Translations under genes and position numbers: made by a program
Shown here: positions 9,352 through 17,920 of the stretch, in pieces
How the letters are laid out: each line of letters begins with the position of its first letter
Position numbering within the stretch: the first letter of the stretch is position 1
Assembly (NCBI GenBank): GCA_945902115.1
Contig: CAMDLY010000002.1
Coordinates: forward strand, 32,274 to 96,273
From: Lishizhenia tianjinensis
GTDB taxonomy: Bacteria; Bacteroidota; Bacteroidia; Flavobacteriales_D; Crocinitomicaceae
DNA length: 64,000 nucleotides
Direction of reading: 5' to 3'
Notes under the pieces: model-generated
The model's input: the letters and a program-made list of their open reading frames with translations, nothing else
What the model was told of the DNA's origin: nothing
Database searches by the model: none

Positions 9352-10322
9352 TAGTTTTCTCTTTTCATCGTAAAGTTTACCAATTCTTCTAGCGCATTTT
9401 TTGAGGCTGAATTTGGAAATTCTGCTATTAAGTCAATAGCTTTCGATGCAAACTCCAGCATAATCTTTTCAGCGTAAAGTATTCCTCCTGCTTGCACTAC
9501 AATGTTAATGGCCTCCGATATTTTCTTGGAATTATTATTATGGTTTTTAATGATTTCCATTAACCTTCGCCTGTCTGCATCGCTCGCATGATTTAAGGCA
9601 TAAATTATTGGCAATGTCATTTTATTTTCACGTATGTCGTTTCCTGTTGGTTTGCCAATTTTTTCTGACGAACCGTAATCGAAGATATCATCTTTAATTT
9701 GAAAGGCCATTCCAACATATTCCCCGAAAACTTTCATTCGCTCCCTATTCTCGCTATCACCTACACTTATTGCCCCCGCTTCACAACAACTTGAAATTAG
9801 CGAAGCTGTTTTTTTCTTAATGACATCAAAATAAATTGCTTCCGTTATGTCAAGCTTTCTTGCTTTATCAATTTGAAGCAGTTCCCCTTCGCTCATTTCG
9901 CGCACTGCTCGTGAGATGACACCCAGTAAATCAGTATTATTTTTTTCAATGGATATCAAGAGAATTCGTGAAAGCATGTAATCACCAACTAAAACGGCAA
10001 TTTTATTTTTCCAAAGCGCATTTACTGAGAAAAAACCTCTGCGCTCACTTGCGTCATCCACCACATCATCGTGTACAATTGTCGCGGTGTGGAGCAATTC
10101 TACCAAGGTCGCTGCATCAAAGGTAGTTTGGTTTACTTGACCCAGCATTTTTGCTGTAAGAAAGACAAACATAGGCCGCATTTGCTTTCCCTTTCGCTTA
10201 ACAATATAATGTGTTACTTTATCTAATAATGAGACATCAGATTTCATGGCATCACGAAAGTATCCCTCAAATTGTTTCAGTTCTTGCTCGATAGGAGCTG
10301 TTATTTGCTTTACCTGATCCAC
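9351..10322 (-). CDS. Trans-polyprenyl diphosphate synthase (IspB-like)
   Basis: 323 aa from a GTG at 10322. The longest frame starts at a TTG six codons earlier, but the GTG gives a (M)DQVKQITAPIEQEL start like that of flavobacterial homologues. Family knowledge: these enzymes extend farnesyl or geranylgeranyl diphosphate with isopentenyl units, usually for the menaquinone side chain. Seen: first aspartate-rich motif HDDVVDDASERRG, KGKQMRPMFVFL substrate-binding region, second aspartate-rich motif FQIKDDIFDYG, and KIGKPTGNDIRENKMTLP. All metal-binding Asp residues are present. Chain length cannot be read with certainty from sequence by eye. It heads a close-packed group with the MORN lipoprotein and dnaG. 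Confidence 0.9.
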   Translation of the reverse strand: MDQVKQITAPIEQELKQFEGYFRDAMKSDVSLLDKVTHYIVKRKGKQMRPMFVFLTAKMLGQVNQTTFDAATLVELLHTATIVHDDVVDDASERRGFFSVNALWKNKIAVLVGDYMLSRILLISIEKNNTDLLGVISRAVREMSEGELLQIDKARKLDITEAIYFDVIKKKTASLISSCCEAGAISVGDSENRERMKVFGEYVGMAFQIKDDIFDYGSSEKIGKPTGNDIRENKMTLPIIYALNHASDADRRRLMEIIKNHNNNSKKISEAINIVVQAGGILYAEKIMLEFASKAIDLIAEFPNSASKNALEELVNFTMKREN

Positions 10323-10430
10323 TTGTACAAATATACACAATGCTTCAAGGTATAAAACGAAAGAATTCTGTTAAAAGAAAATAATTTAACTCTGATAGGC
10401 ACTAAAAATCAACGATGACAAAATCAGCCC

Positions 10431-13247
10431 TTAACGAGAGAGGTGCATATTGCGCTCGGAGTATATTTTTGTAAAGAAAGGATCTTTCAAGTTTTTTATG
10501 AAACGAATAGCTTCTCCTGTAGATTTCATTTCTGGACCTAATTCTTTCTTTACATCTGGGAATTTCTCGTAGGAGAAAACTGGGATTTTAATTGCATAGC
10601 CTTCTTTACGTGGATTGAAATTAAAGTCAGTGACTTTGTTCGCACCAATCATCACTTTTGTAGCATAGTTAACATATGGCTCATCGTAGGCTTTTGCAAT
10701 GAAGGGAACCGTTCGAGATGCGCGTGGATTTGCTTCGATAACGTAAACTTTATCCTCTTTTATAGCAAATTGAATATTTATTAATCCAACAGTCTTCAAC
10801 TCTACTGCTAACTTTTTAGTAATGTCCTCAATTTGTGTCATGACAAAGTCTCCAAGATTATATGGAGGCAGAACGGCATAAGAGTCTCCGGAATGTATAC
10901 CTGCAGGTTCAATATGCTGCATTATTCCCAAAATATAAACATTTTCACCGTCGCAAATAGCGTCTGCTTCCGCCTCTATCGCTCCAGCTATAAAGTGATC
11001 CAACAAAATTTGGTTACTTCCCATCTCATTGATGATATCCACTACATGATGCTCTAATTCTTCTTTATTGATCACGATTTTCATTTTTTGACCACCTAAT
11101 ACATAGGAAGGTCTTACCAATAGTGGGAACCCTAAAACATCAGCTAATTCAAGTGCCTGTTCTGCGTCTTCAACAATACCATATTTCGGGAATGGGATGT
11201 TATTAGCTTCCAACGTTTTCGAAAAACGACCTCTATCCTCTGCTAAGTCGAGTGATTCAAAACTAGTACCTATTATTTTAACGCCATATCGGTGAAGTTT
11301 CTCAGCTAATTTTAACGCAGTTTGACCTCCCAATTGCACGATAACACCTTCTGGTTTCTCATGTTCGATAATCTCAAAAATGTGTTCCCAAAATACGGGT
11401 TCAAAATATAACTTGTCAGCCGTGTCAAAATCTGTTGATACAGTTTCAGGATTACAGTTAATCATAATGGTTTCATAACCACATTCCTTAGCAGCGAGGA
11501 CTCCATGAACGCACGAATAATCAAATTCAATTCCTTGGCCAATGCGATTTGGACCTGATCCCAGCACGACTATTTTCTTTTTTGTTGAAACAACGCTCTC
11601 GTTTTCGTACTCAAAAGTTGAATAATAATAAGGTGTTTTTGCTTCAAATTCTGCAGCGCACGTGTCTACTAACTTGAAAACTCTTCGCATATTATGTGAC
11701 ATGCGTTTGTTATATACCTCTGATTCTAGACACCTTAACAAATGAGCAATTTGACGATCTGCATACCCTTTTTGTTTTGCCTCATAGAGTAACTCTTTTG
11801 GAAGGTTCTCAATATGAAACTTTTCAATCCTCCGCTCAGTTTTAATCAAGTCCTCAATTTGCTTGAGAAACCAAATATCGATTTTTGTTTTTTCGACTAT
11901 TGTTTTAAAAGGAATTCCCAATTTTATGGCATCGTAGATATGAAATAACCTATTCCAACTTGGATTTTCAAGCGAGTAAAGAATTTCATTTTGATTGGTC
12001 AATTCTTTTCCGTCAGCACCTAGTCCATTTCTATTTATCTCTAGCGATTGACAGGCTTTTTGCAATGCCTCTTGAAAAGACCTACCAATGGCCATGACCT
12101 CACCAACTGATTTCATTTGCAATCCCAATTTTCTATTGGTGCCGGGGAATTTATTAAAATTCCACCTAGGTATTTTCACAATAACATAATCGAGCGTAGG
12201 TTCAAAAAGTGCTGAAGTGGTTTTAGTTATATGGTTACTCAACTCATCTAAGTGATAGCCTATAGCCAGTTTGGAGGCAATTTTCGCAATTGGATAACCT
12301 GTAGCTTTTGATGCCAAAGCGGAGGAACGAGAAACTCTTGGGTTTATTTCGATAGCAATAATGTCTTCATTGACATCAGGCGATACGGCAAATTGTACGT
12401 TACAACCACCTGCAAAATTTCCTATTGACCGCATCATTTTGATGGCCATATCGCGCATTTTTTGGAAAGTCGTGTCCGAAAGTGTCATGGCAGGGGCTAC
12501 CGTTATAGAATCCCCGGTATGAATCCCCATCGGGTCAAAATTCTCTATCGAACAAATTATGACCACATTATCATTCGAATCTCGAAGTAACTCTAATTCG
12601 TATTCTTTCCAACCAATCAGTGCTTTGTCGATCATGACCTCATGAATCGGAGATAGCTGCAAGCCCCTCTCTAGCAAACCATCAAATTCTTTGGGATCAT
12701 ATAAAATTGAAGCTCCTGAACCCCCTAAAGTATATGATGGTCTTATACACAACGGAAATCCAAACTCTTGTGCAATTTCTTTGCCTTCAAGGTAAGATTT
12801 TGCTGTTTTCTGCGGTGCCATTGGTACGCCAATTTGAATCATCAAATCTCTAAAAGCCTCACGATTTTCTGTTATTTCGATGGCCTCAATATCAACGCCA
12901 ATAATACTTACCCCGTGCTCTTCCCAAATCCCCATTTCATCGCATTTGATACATAAGTTCAGTGCTGTTTGTCCGCCCATAGTGGGAAGAACAGCATCAA
13001 TTTTATGATTGGATAATATTTCTAAGATACTCTCAGGTTCCAACGGTTTTAAGTAAATATTGTCGGCAACCACTTTATCAGTCATAATAGTTGCAGGATT
13101 GGAATTTATCAGAGTCACCTCTATTCCTTCCTCTCGTAATGAACGAGAAGCTTGAGAACCGGCATAATCAAATTCACATGCTTGACCTATAACAATGGGT
13201 CCACTACCAATAATTAAGATGGATTTAATCGAAGAATCTTTGGGCAT
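10431..13247 (-). CDS. carB: Carbamoyl-phosphate synthase large subunit lacking the MGS-like allosteric domain
   Basis: I start at the ATG at 13247 (938 aa); the frame remains open upstream, but MPKDSSIKSILIIGSGPIVIGQ is the normal N-terminus. CarB uses ammonia from CarA plus bicarbonate and 2 ATP to make carbamoyl phosphate for pyrimidines and arginine. Two homologous ATP-grasp halves are visible: GSGPIVIGQACEFDYAG / EINPRVSRSSALASKATGYP and GSGPNRIGQGIEFDYS / IEANPRASRTVPFIAKA, with an oligomerisation segment between them. The protein stops shortly after FIKNLKDPFF, about 130 residues before the end of typical ~1070-aa CarB, so the C-terminal domain that binds UMP/IMP/ornithine in E. coli is absent. 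carA is not in this window. Confidence 0.96.
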   Translation of the reverse strand: MPKDSSIKSILIIGSGPIVIGQACEFDYAGSQASRSLREEGIEVTLINSNPATIMTDKVVADNIYLKPLEPESILEILSNHKIDAVLPTMGGQTALNLCIKCDEMGIWEEHGVSIIGVDIEAIEITENREAFRDLMIQIGVPMAPQKTAKSYLEGKEIAQEFGFPLCIRPSYTLGGSGASILYDPKEFDGLLERGLQLSPIHEVMIDKALIGWKEYELELLRDSNDNVVIICSIENFDPMGIHTGDSITVAPAMTLSDTTFQKMRDMAIKMMRSIGNFAGGCNVQFAVSPDVNEDIIAIEINPRVSRSSALASKATGYPIAKIASKLAIGYHLDELSNHITKTTSALFEPTLDYVIVKIPRWNFNKFPGTNRKLGLQMKSVGEVMAIGRSFQEALQKACQSLEINRNGLGADGKELTNQNEILYSLENPSWNRLFHIYDAIKLGIPFKTIVEKTKIDIWFLKQIEDLIKTERRIEKFHIENLPKELLYEAKQKGYADRQIAHLLRCLESEVYNKRMSHNMRRVFKLVDTCAAEFEAKTPYYYSTFEYENESVVSTKKKIVVLGSGPNRIGQGIEFDYSCVHGVLAAKECGYETIMINCNPETVSTDFDTADKLYFEPVFWEHIFEIIEHEKPEGVIVQLGGQTALKLAEKLHRYGVKIIGTSFESLDLAEDRGRFSKTLEANNIPFPKYGIVEDAEQALELADVLGFPLLVRPSYVLGGQKMKIVINKEELEHHVVDIINEMGSNQILLDHFIAGAIEAEADAICDGENVYILGIMQHIEPAGIHSGDSYAVLPPYNLGDFVMTQIEDITKKLAVELKTVGLINIQFAIKEDKVYVIEANPRASRTVPFIAKAYDEPYVNYATKVMIGANKVTDFNFNPRKEGYAIKIPVFSYEKFPDVKKELGPEMKSTGEAIRFIKNLKDPFFTKIYSERNMHLSR

Positions 13248-13271
13248 AAGGTTACAATTTACAATCTTCGA

Positions 13272-13285
13272 AGCGAACGTTCGCT
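13272..13285. promoter_or_regulatory. 14-bp perfect palindrome in the carB leader (possible operator)
   Basis: AGCGAACGTTCGCT equals its own reverse complement over all 14 bases. It lies between a candidate minus-strand -7 element (13298-13305) and the carB ATG (13247), so it would fall at the start of the transcript. A dyad with no spacer fits a dimeric DNA-binding protein better than an RNA hairpin loop. No regulator is identified. Confidence 0.35.
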
Positions 13286-13297
13286 GCAAATTGAGCG

Positions 13298-13305
13298 CAA
13301 ATTTA
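13298..13305 (-). promoter_or_regulatory. Putative -7 element (TAAATTTG) for carB
   Basis: On the minus strand the sequence reads TAAATTTG, a match to the Bacteroidota TAnnTTTG box, 50 bases upstream of the chosen carB ATG. No clear -33 TTG is seen at 19-22 bases distance. Confidence 0.35.
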
Positions 13306-13411
13306 ACTTATGAAACACAAAAATCCTTGAGAAACCTTAACTCTTTTTGAACAATTTTAAATTAATTGTTAGTTAACAAAAATCACTAAAAGCATGTAAT
13401 TTTATGTCCTT

Positions 13412-14236
13412 ATGAATTCAAGGTGCAACAATTCGAGTGTAAGCTTGGGTGATTTACGTTTAAGCTACTCCACTTTCGGAAACGGAAATATGCATATCAT
13501 AGCCTTTCACGGGCATGGAAGAAGTTCCAAAGATTTTGAATTTTTAGGCAAAATTGGCAAAGTAATTTCTATAGATTTATTCTTTCATGGAGAATCGTAT
13601 TTCCCATTGACTAGAATCGAAAAAAATCCCTTAAAGACGAGTGAATTTTATCTATTGTTCAAGGAGATTTTAAAAAATGAACAAGTTAAATCTTATCATT
13701 TGATAGCCTTTTCTCAAGGAGGGAGATTTGCTCTTTCCATATTACCAGATGAACTTAACCATTTACTATCTATTCAATTAATTTCTCCAGATGGAATGGA
13801 TAATAAAAGTTTCTATAATAGAATGTCTCGAAATATATGGGCACGCAACCTGTTCATTAAATGGGAGAGAAACCCAAAAAAAGTTATCCGTTATGCTGGT
13901 ATTGCCGATAAACTAGGCTTAATAAGACCAAAAGTACATGCATTTATAAAAAAATTCGCTTCAGAAAAACAGACATTTATAAGAGCTTCTCAAACTTGGC
14001 GTGGATTTAGGATGATTCAAGCTGATGAAGGTCGCCTTAAAACAAGTTTGGCAACATACAATGGCTATTTTAGAATTATCATGGGAAAATACGATCAAGT
14101 AATTCGCACGAAACAAGCTACAACATTTTTAGCTCGCATTGATCAACGAAATACTTTAGTAGAATTGGCGTGTGGACACGATTTCTTTAATGAGGAAAAC
14201 TTTCCTCTCTTAAAAGATATTCTTAAATTCAACTAA
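13412..14236 (+). CDS. Alpha/beta hydrolase fold protein
   Basis: 274 aa. The fold is supported by the oxyanion-region strand IIAFHGHGRSSKDFEFL near residue 30, a nucleophile-elbow segment LIAFSQGGRFALS near residue 110 (Ser within FSQGG rather than the usual G-x-S-x-G), and a C-terminal catalytic His in LACGHDFF. No signal peptide is visible, so it is probably cytoplasmic. The substrate is not predictable; relatives include esterases and carboxylester or C-C hydrolases. It stands alone on the plus strand between carB and dnaK and is followed immediately by a strong hairpin terminator shared with the convergent dnaK gene. Confidence 0.8.
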   Translation: MNSRCNNSSVSLGDLRLSYSTFGNGNMHIIAFHGHGRSSKDFEFLGKIGKVISIDLFFHGESYFPLTRIEKNPLKTSEFYLLFKEILKNEQVKSYHLIAFSQGGRFALSILPDELNHLLSIQLISPDGMDNKSFYNRMSRNIWARNLFIKWERNPKKVIRYAGIADKLGLIRPKVHAFIKKFASEKQTFIRASQTWRGFRMIQADEGRLKTSLATYNGYFRIIMGKYDQVIRTKQATTFLARIDQRNTLVELACGHDFFNEENFPLLKDILKFN

Positions 14237-14265
14237 AAAGGCTGCCTTTTTGAGACAGCCTTTTT
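14235..14265. terminator. Bidirectional rho-independent terminator (hydrolase/dnaK)
   Basis: The arm AAAAAGGCTG (14235-14244) pairs perfectly with CAGCCTTTTT (14256-14265) around an 11-base loop. A T-run follows on the plus strand and the A-run gives a U-tract on the minus strand, so it can serve both convergent genes. Confidence 0.85.
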
Positions 14266-14281
14266 TTATATTAGCTTAGGA

Positions 14282-16186
14282 CTATTTATCTTTTACTTCT
14301 TCAAAATCAACATCAGTCACCTCATCTGTCGCATTTCCAGAATCAGCATTTTCGGAAGTTCCTTCGTTAGGTGCACCTTGCGCATTCGCAGCATTGTACA
14401 TGTCCTGAGACGCTGCCTGAAAAACCTCATTGAGCTTATCCATTGCTGGCTGCAAATTTTCTATATTTCTTAACTCATATTCTTTTTTCAGTTCTGCCAA
14501 AGCATCTTCTATTTGTTGTTTTTTGTCCGCAGGTAATTTATCTCCATACTCCTTCAACTGTCTTTCTGTTTGGAAAATTGTTGAGTCCGCTTTGTTAACC
14601 AATTCAACTTCCTCTCCCTTTTTCTTGTCGGCATCGGCGTTAGCCTCTGCTTCTGCTTTCATACGTTGAATTTCTTCATCTGATAAACCTGAAGAAGCCT
14701 CAATTTTAATTGACTGCTGCTTACCAGTACCCTTATCTTTCGCAGAAATATTCATGATTCCGTTAGCATCGATATCAAAAGTTACTTCAATTTGAGGAAC
14801 TCCTCTCGGAGAAGGTGGGATATCAGTTAATTGAAAACGCCCAAGCGTTTTATTATCGTTAGCCATTTTTCGCTCACCTTGCAAGACATGAATATCTACA
14901 GAGGGCTGATTATCCGAAGCGGTTGAAAAAACTTCCGATTTTTTCGTAGGAATAGTGGTGTTTGATTCAATCAATTTAGTCAAAACGCCACCCATCGTTT
15001 CAATACCCACTGATAAAGGAATAACATCTAAAAGTAATACATCTTTCACCTCGCCGGTAAGAACACCTCCCTGGATAGCAGCGCCTACAGCAACAACTTC
15101 ATCAGGATTAACCCCTTTCGAAGGAGCTTTTCCGAAAAAGCGCTCTACAGCGTCTTGTATAACGGGAATTCTTGTGGATCCGCCTACTAAAATTACCTCA
15201 TTTATATCACTCGGCTGTAAACCAGCATTTTTTAGGGCAGAACGACACGGAGCAATAGTTCTTTCTACAATTCCTGAAATTAACTGCTCAAATTTAGAAC
15301 GTTGTAAGGTTCTAACCAAGTGCTTAGGAATACCATTCACTGGCATGATATAAGGCAAATTAATTTCTGTGGAGGTCGTCGAAGAAAGCTCAATCTTCGC
15401 TTTTTCAGCCGCCTCTTTTAGGCGCTGTAGGGCCATCGGATCTTTTCTCAAATCTAGTCCTTCGTCAGCTTTGAATTCGTCCGATAACCAAACGATTATT
15501 GCTTCATCAACATCATCTCCTCCCAAATGGGTGTCTCCATCCGTTGACAATACCTCAAATACCCCATCTCCTAACTCTAAAACAGAAACGTCATGCGTAC
15601 CACCTCCAAAGTCAAAAACCACTATTTTCTGGTCAACACCTTTCTTATCTAATCCATAGGCCAAAGCTGCAGCCGTAGGTTCATTAATGATTCTTTTAAT
15701 CGTTAAACCTGCAATTTCTCCTGCTTCCTTTGTTGCTTGTCGTTGCGCATCATTAAAATATGCAGGTACAGTAACGACAGCCTCAGTAACCTCTTGTCCT
15801 AGATAATCTTCAGCCGTTTTTTTCATTTTTTGAAGAATTATTGCAGAAATTTCTTGCGGAGAATATAGCCTATCATCTATTTTGACTCTAGGCGTGTTGT
15901 TCTCACCTTTGACTATTTCATAAGGTACTCTTGCTGAATCTTTCTTACACTCATCATACGAAGAGCCCATAAACCTCTTAATCGAGGAGATTGTCTTTGT
16001 TGGATTTGTTATCGCTTGTCTTTTCGCTGGATCACCAATTTTTCTTTCCCCACCTTCAACAAATGCTACAATAGAAGGCGTTGTTCTTTTTCCTTCTGAA
16101 TTGGCAATTACAATTGGCTCGCTACCTTCCATGACCGAAACACATGAATTTGTAGTTCCTAAGTCAATACCTATTATTTTTCCCAT
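14282..16186 (-). CDS. dnaK: Chaperone protein DnaK (Hsp70)
   Basis: 634 aa, full length. DnaK binds exposed hydrophobic segments of client proteins in an ATP-driven cycle with DnaJ and GrpE. Seen: N-terminal [11 protein letters not shown], phosphate-binding [20 protein letters not shown], the adenosine motif [13 protein letters not shown], the interdomain linker [15 protein letters not shown], the substrate-binding beta-sandwich, the helical lid, and a C-terminal acidic tail ending in EEVKDK. The start at ATG 16186 gives the canonical N-terminus. dnaJ and grpE are not adjacent, and I find no CIRCE inverted repeat in the 221-bp gap upstream. That gap separates it from a divergent outer-membrane protein gene and holds nothing else I can identify. 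Confidence 0.98.
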   Translation of the reverse strand: MGKIIGIDLGTTNSCVSVMEGSEPIVIANSEGKRTTPSIVAFVEGGERKIGDPAKRQAITNPTKTISSIKRFMGSSYDECKKDSARVPYEIVKGENNTPRVKIDDRLYSPQEISAIILQKMKKTAEDYLGQEVTEAVVTVPAYFNDAQRQATKEAGEIAGLTIKRIINEPTAAALAYGLDKKGVDQKIVVFDFGGGTHDVSVLELGDGVFEVLSTDGDTHLGGDDVDEAIIVWLSDEFKADEGLDLRKDPMALQRLKEAAEKAKIELSSTTSTEINLPYIMPVNGIPKHLVRTLQRSKFEQLISGIVERTIAPCRSALKNAGLQPSDINEVILVGGSTRIPVIQDAVERFFGKAPSKGVNPDEVVAVGAAIQGGVLTGEVKDVLLLDVIPLSVGIETMGGVLTKLIESNTTIPTKKSEVFSTASDNQPSVDIHVLQGERKMANDNKTLGRFQLTDIPPSPRGVPQIEVTFDIDANGIMNISAKDKGTGKQQSIKIEASSGLSDEEIQRMKAEAEANADADKKKGEEVELVNKADSTIFQTERQLKEYGDKLPADKKQQIEDALAELKKEYELRNIENLQPAMDKLNEVFQAASQDMYNAANAQGAPNEGTSENADSGNATDEVTDVDFEEVKDK

Positions 16187-16407
16187 GATACTTATTTTTC
16201 AATTTTTTCAAAAACATTTCAATTAATATGCCATCGAAAAACATCAAAACGATTATGACAAAAGGTCATTATTCATTGCTATAACTACTGACAAATCATC
16301 AAAAAACACTGACAATTCAGACATCGTTGTTCAAAACTCGTGTTCTCCTGAGCGCGGAATCAAAGATTATAAGCTTAACTTTCAAAAAACATATTAAATA
16401 GACTATT

Positions 16408-16944
16408 ATGAAAAAACTACTTTTATCCGTAATTATTGGTTTAGCTGCAAGTGGTTCATTTGCCCAAATGAGTCAAGGTGCGTTAATGCTTGGTGGAAAT
16501 TTCGATTTTAATTTGAGATCAGGAAATAAAATTTCTACAACATCACTTTCTGTTGCGCCAACAGCAGGAATATTCTTAGTTGAAAATATGGGTATCGGGG
16601 CAAGCATTGGATTTAATACTATCTCCAGCAAATCCAATGGAACTTCATTAGGATCGAGTTCAAATTTTTTCATTAGTCCATTTACCCGATATTATTTTTC
16701 AGGAAATGCTTTTGGGCAATTTGATATTCCTATTAATTTATCCAGCACTGATTATGACTTTGGGTCTAAATTAAAGGTAGGCTACGACCTATTTTTAACT
16801 GATAATGTTGCCATTGAACCCTCTTTATATGCGGGTTTTTATTTCGGGACAAATCCTAACTCGAATAATTTAAATGATAATATGAAATATCAATTTTTAT
16901 CTACGGGTATAGATGTAACCCTTCAAATTTTCTTGAATAGATAA
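16408..16944 (+). CDS. Outer-membrane beta-barrel protein (small OmpW/OmpA-barrel-like)
   Basis: 178 aa. A signal peptide (MKKLLLSVIIGLAASGSFAQ, cleavage after about residue 19-20) precedes alternating aromatic/polar strands typical of an eight-stranded barrel: ALMLGGNFDFNLRS, TSLSVAPTAGIFLVENMGIGASIGF, FFISPFTRYYF, KVGYDLFLTDNVAIEPSLYAGFYFG, and a C-terminal strand ending in an aromatic-rich FLSTGIDVTLQIFLNR. It is likely an outer-membrane porin-like or structural protein; substrate unknown. It is monocistronic: divergent from dnaK and closed by a hairpin terminator shared with the convergent glycosyltransferase gene. Confidence 0.78.
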   Translation: MKKLLLSVIIGLAASGSFAQMSQGALMLGGNFDFNLRSGNKISTTSLSVAPTAGIFLVENMGIGASIGFNTISSKSNGTSLGSSSNFFISPFTRYYFSGNAFGQFDIPINLSSTDYDFGSKLKVGYDLFLTDNVAIEPSLYAGFYFGTNPNSNNLNDNMKYQFLSTGIDVTLQIFLNR

Positions 16945-16967
16945 AAGAGTGTAAACGATACTTTTTC

Positions 16968-16989
16968 AAAAGCGACTTAGGTCGCTTTT
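16968..16989. terminator. Bidirectional rho-independent terminator
   Basis: AAAAGCGAC (16968-16976) pairs perfectly with GTCGCTTTT (16981-16989) across a TTAG tetraloop and is followed by more T. It lies between the convergent beta-barrel and GT2 genes and can end both. Confidence 0.85.
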
Positions 16990-16993
16990 TTAT

Positions 16994-17884
16994 TTAACTC
17001 GATTTTTTAAAGTGATGAAATACTCTGTAATTTTGATAACTCGCATTAATTCCTAGTTTGAGAAGCAAATCTTTTATGATGTCTTTGAAACTTTTACGTC
17101 GCATAGTGATATTTGCTGAAAACTGCCAATTGAGTCTTTTAATTCTTTCATGAATAACTAAGGGGTGACTTCCTTCAAATTTTTTCAATTCAGTCATATT
17201 TTCTTCGTAGACAAATTCACTAGCATTCAAGATGTTTTTTTTCATCCATTCGTCATCATGCCAATATTTATTAAAAGATTCCTGTTTCTGCTGCATGGAA
17301 CGGGGGTCTTTCACCCAACCGTAATGATGTATGTGGGCATCTAAAGACACTACTGTTAGTTTTTTATTATCCATCTTTCTAAAACCTTGTGCGTCTTTAT
17401 AAGAAGAAACCCCAATTCTATTTCGTATAATTCTTATTTCATTTTTATACCATGAGTTGGAGACACCTGTGTAATCATAGGAACCAAAAAAATGTCTGTA
17501 TTTCAAAAGAAACCCATCCACTTGCATATTATCTTGATAATTCGTCATGGCAGATTTTAAATACTCGATCATTCCGTCTTCAAGAACTTCATCTCCCTGT
17601 ATGTAAAAACACCATGTGCTGTCCTCGGAAACCGCTGCCAATGCTTTATTAGTTTCCAAGGCTAATACTTCTCCGTTTTTACGCAAAGTATCATCCCAAA
17701 TTGTATCAATAATTTTTATTTTGCTGTCTGATATAGATTCAATCAATAATCTGGTTTGATCCTCAGAATTTCCGACCGAAACAATAAACTCATCGCACAG
17801 TGGTAATATCGACTTAATAGATTCAACTACAGGATAATCATAAATTATCGCATTTCTTATAAACGTAAATCCACTAACTTTCAT
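16994..17884 (-). CDS. Glycosyltransferase family 2-like protein
   Basis: 296 aa from an ATG. The N-terminal third shows the GT-A pattern: SGFTFIRNAIIYDYPVVESI, then CDEFIVSVGNSEDQT, and an acidic metal-binding-like segment WCFYIQGDEVLEDGMI (QGDE in place of DxD). The remaining ~180 residues include YRHFFGSYDY, HIHHYGWVKDP and a basic C-terminus. It resembles the cytoplasmic family-2 transferases that act in surface polysaccharide or glycoprotein assembly. No neighbouring polysaccharide genes are present, so the acceptor is unknown. It may be the downstream member of a minus-strand group with the two T9SS cargo genes; the 36-bp gap holds no terminator. Confidence 0.78.
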   Translation of the reverse strand: MKVSGFTFIRNAIIYDYPVVESIKSILPLCDEFIVSVGNSEDQTRLLIESISDSKIKIIDTIWDDTLRKNGEVLALETNKALAAVSEDSTWCFYIQGDEVLEDGMIEYLKSAMTNYQDNMQVDGFLLKYRHFFGSYDYTGVSNSWYKNEIRIIRNRIGVSSYKDAQGFRKMDNKKLTVVSLDAHIHHYGWVKDPRSMQQKQESFNKYWHDDEWMKKNILNASEFVYEENMTELKKFEGSHPLVIHERIKRLNWQFSANITMRRKSFKDIIKDLLLKLGINASYQNYRVFHHFKKSS

Positions 17885-17920
17885 GTAATAATGAACTATT
17901 TCAAGCGCAAAGAAATAGAA

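Noticed and set aside
9351..10340. TTG at 10340 as start of the polyprenyl synthase
   Set aside because: The GTG at 10322 gives a family-like N-terminus; the extra six residues have no counterpart that I recall.
10833..11057. Antisense ORF inside carB (and similar ORFs opposite dnaK at 14955-15659)
   Set aside because: No start context and no domain; shadows of strongly conserved coding sequence on the other strand.
16187..16407. CIRCE heat-shock operator upstream of dnaK
   Set aside because: No TTAGCACTC/GAGTGCTAA inverted repeat is present in the gap.
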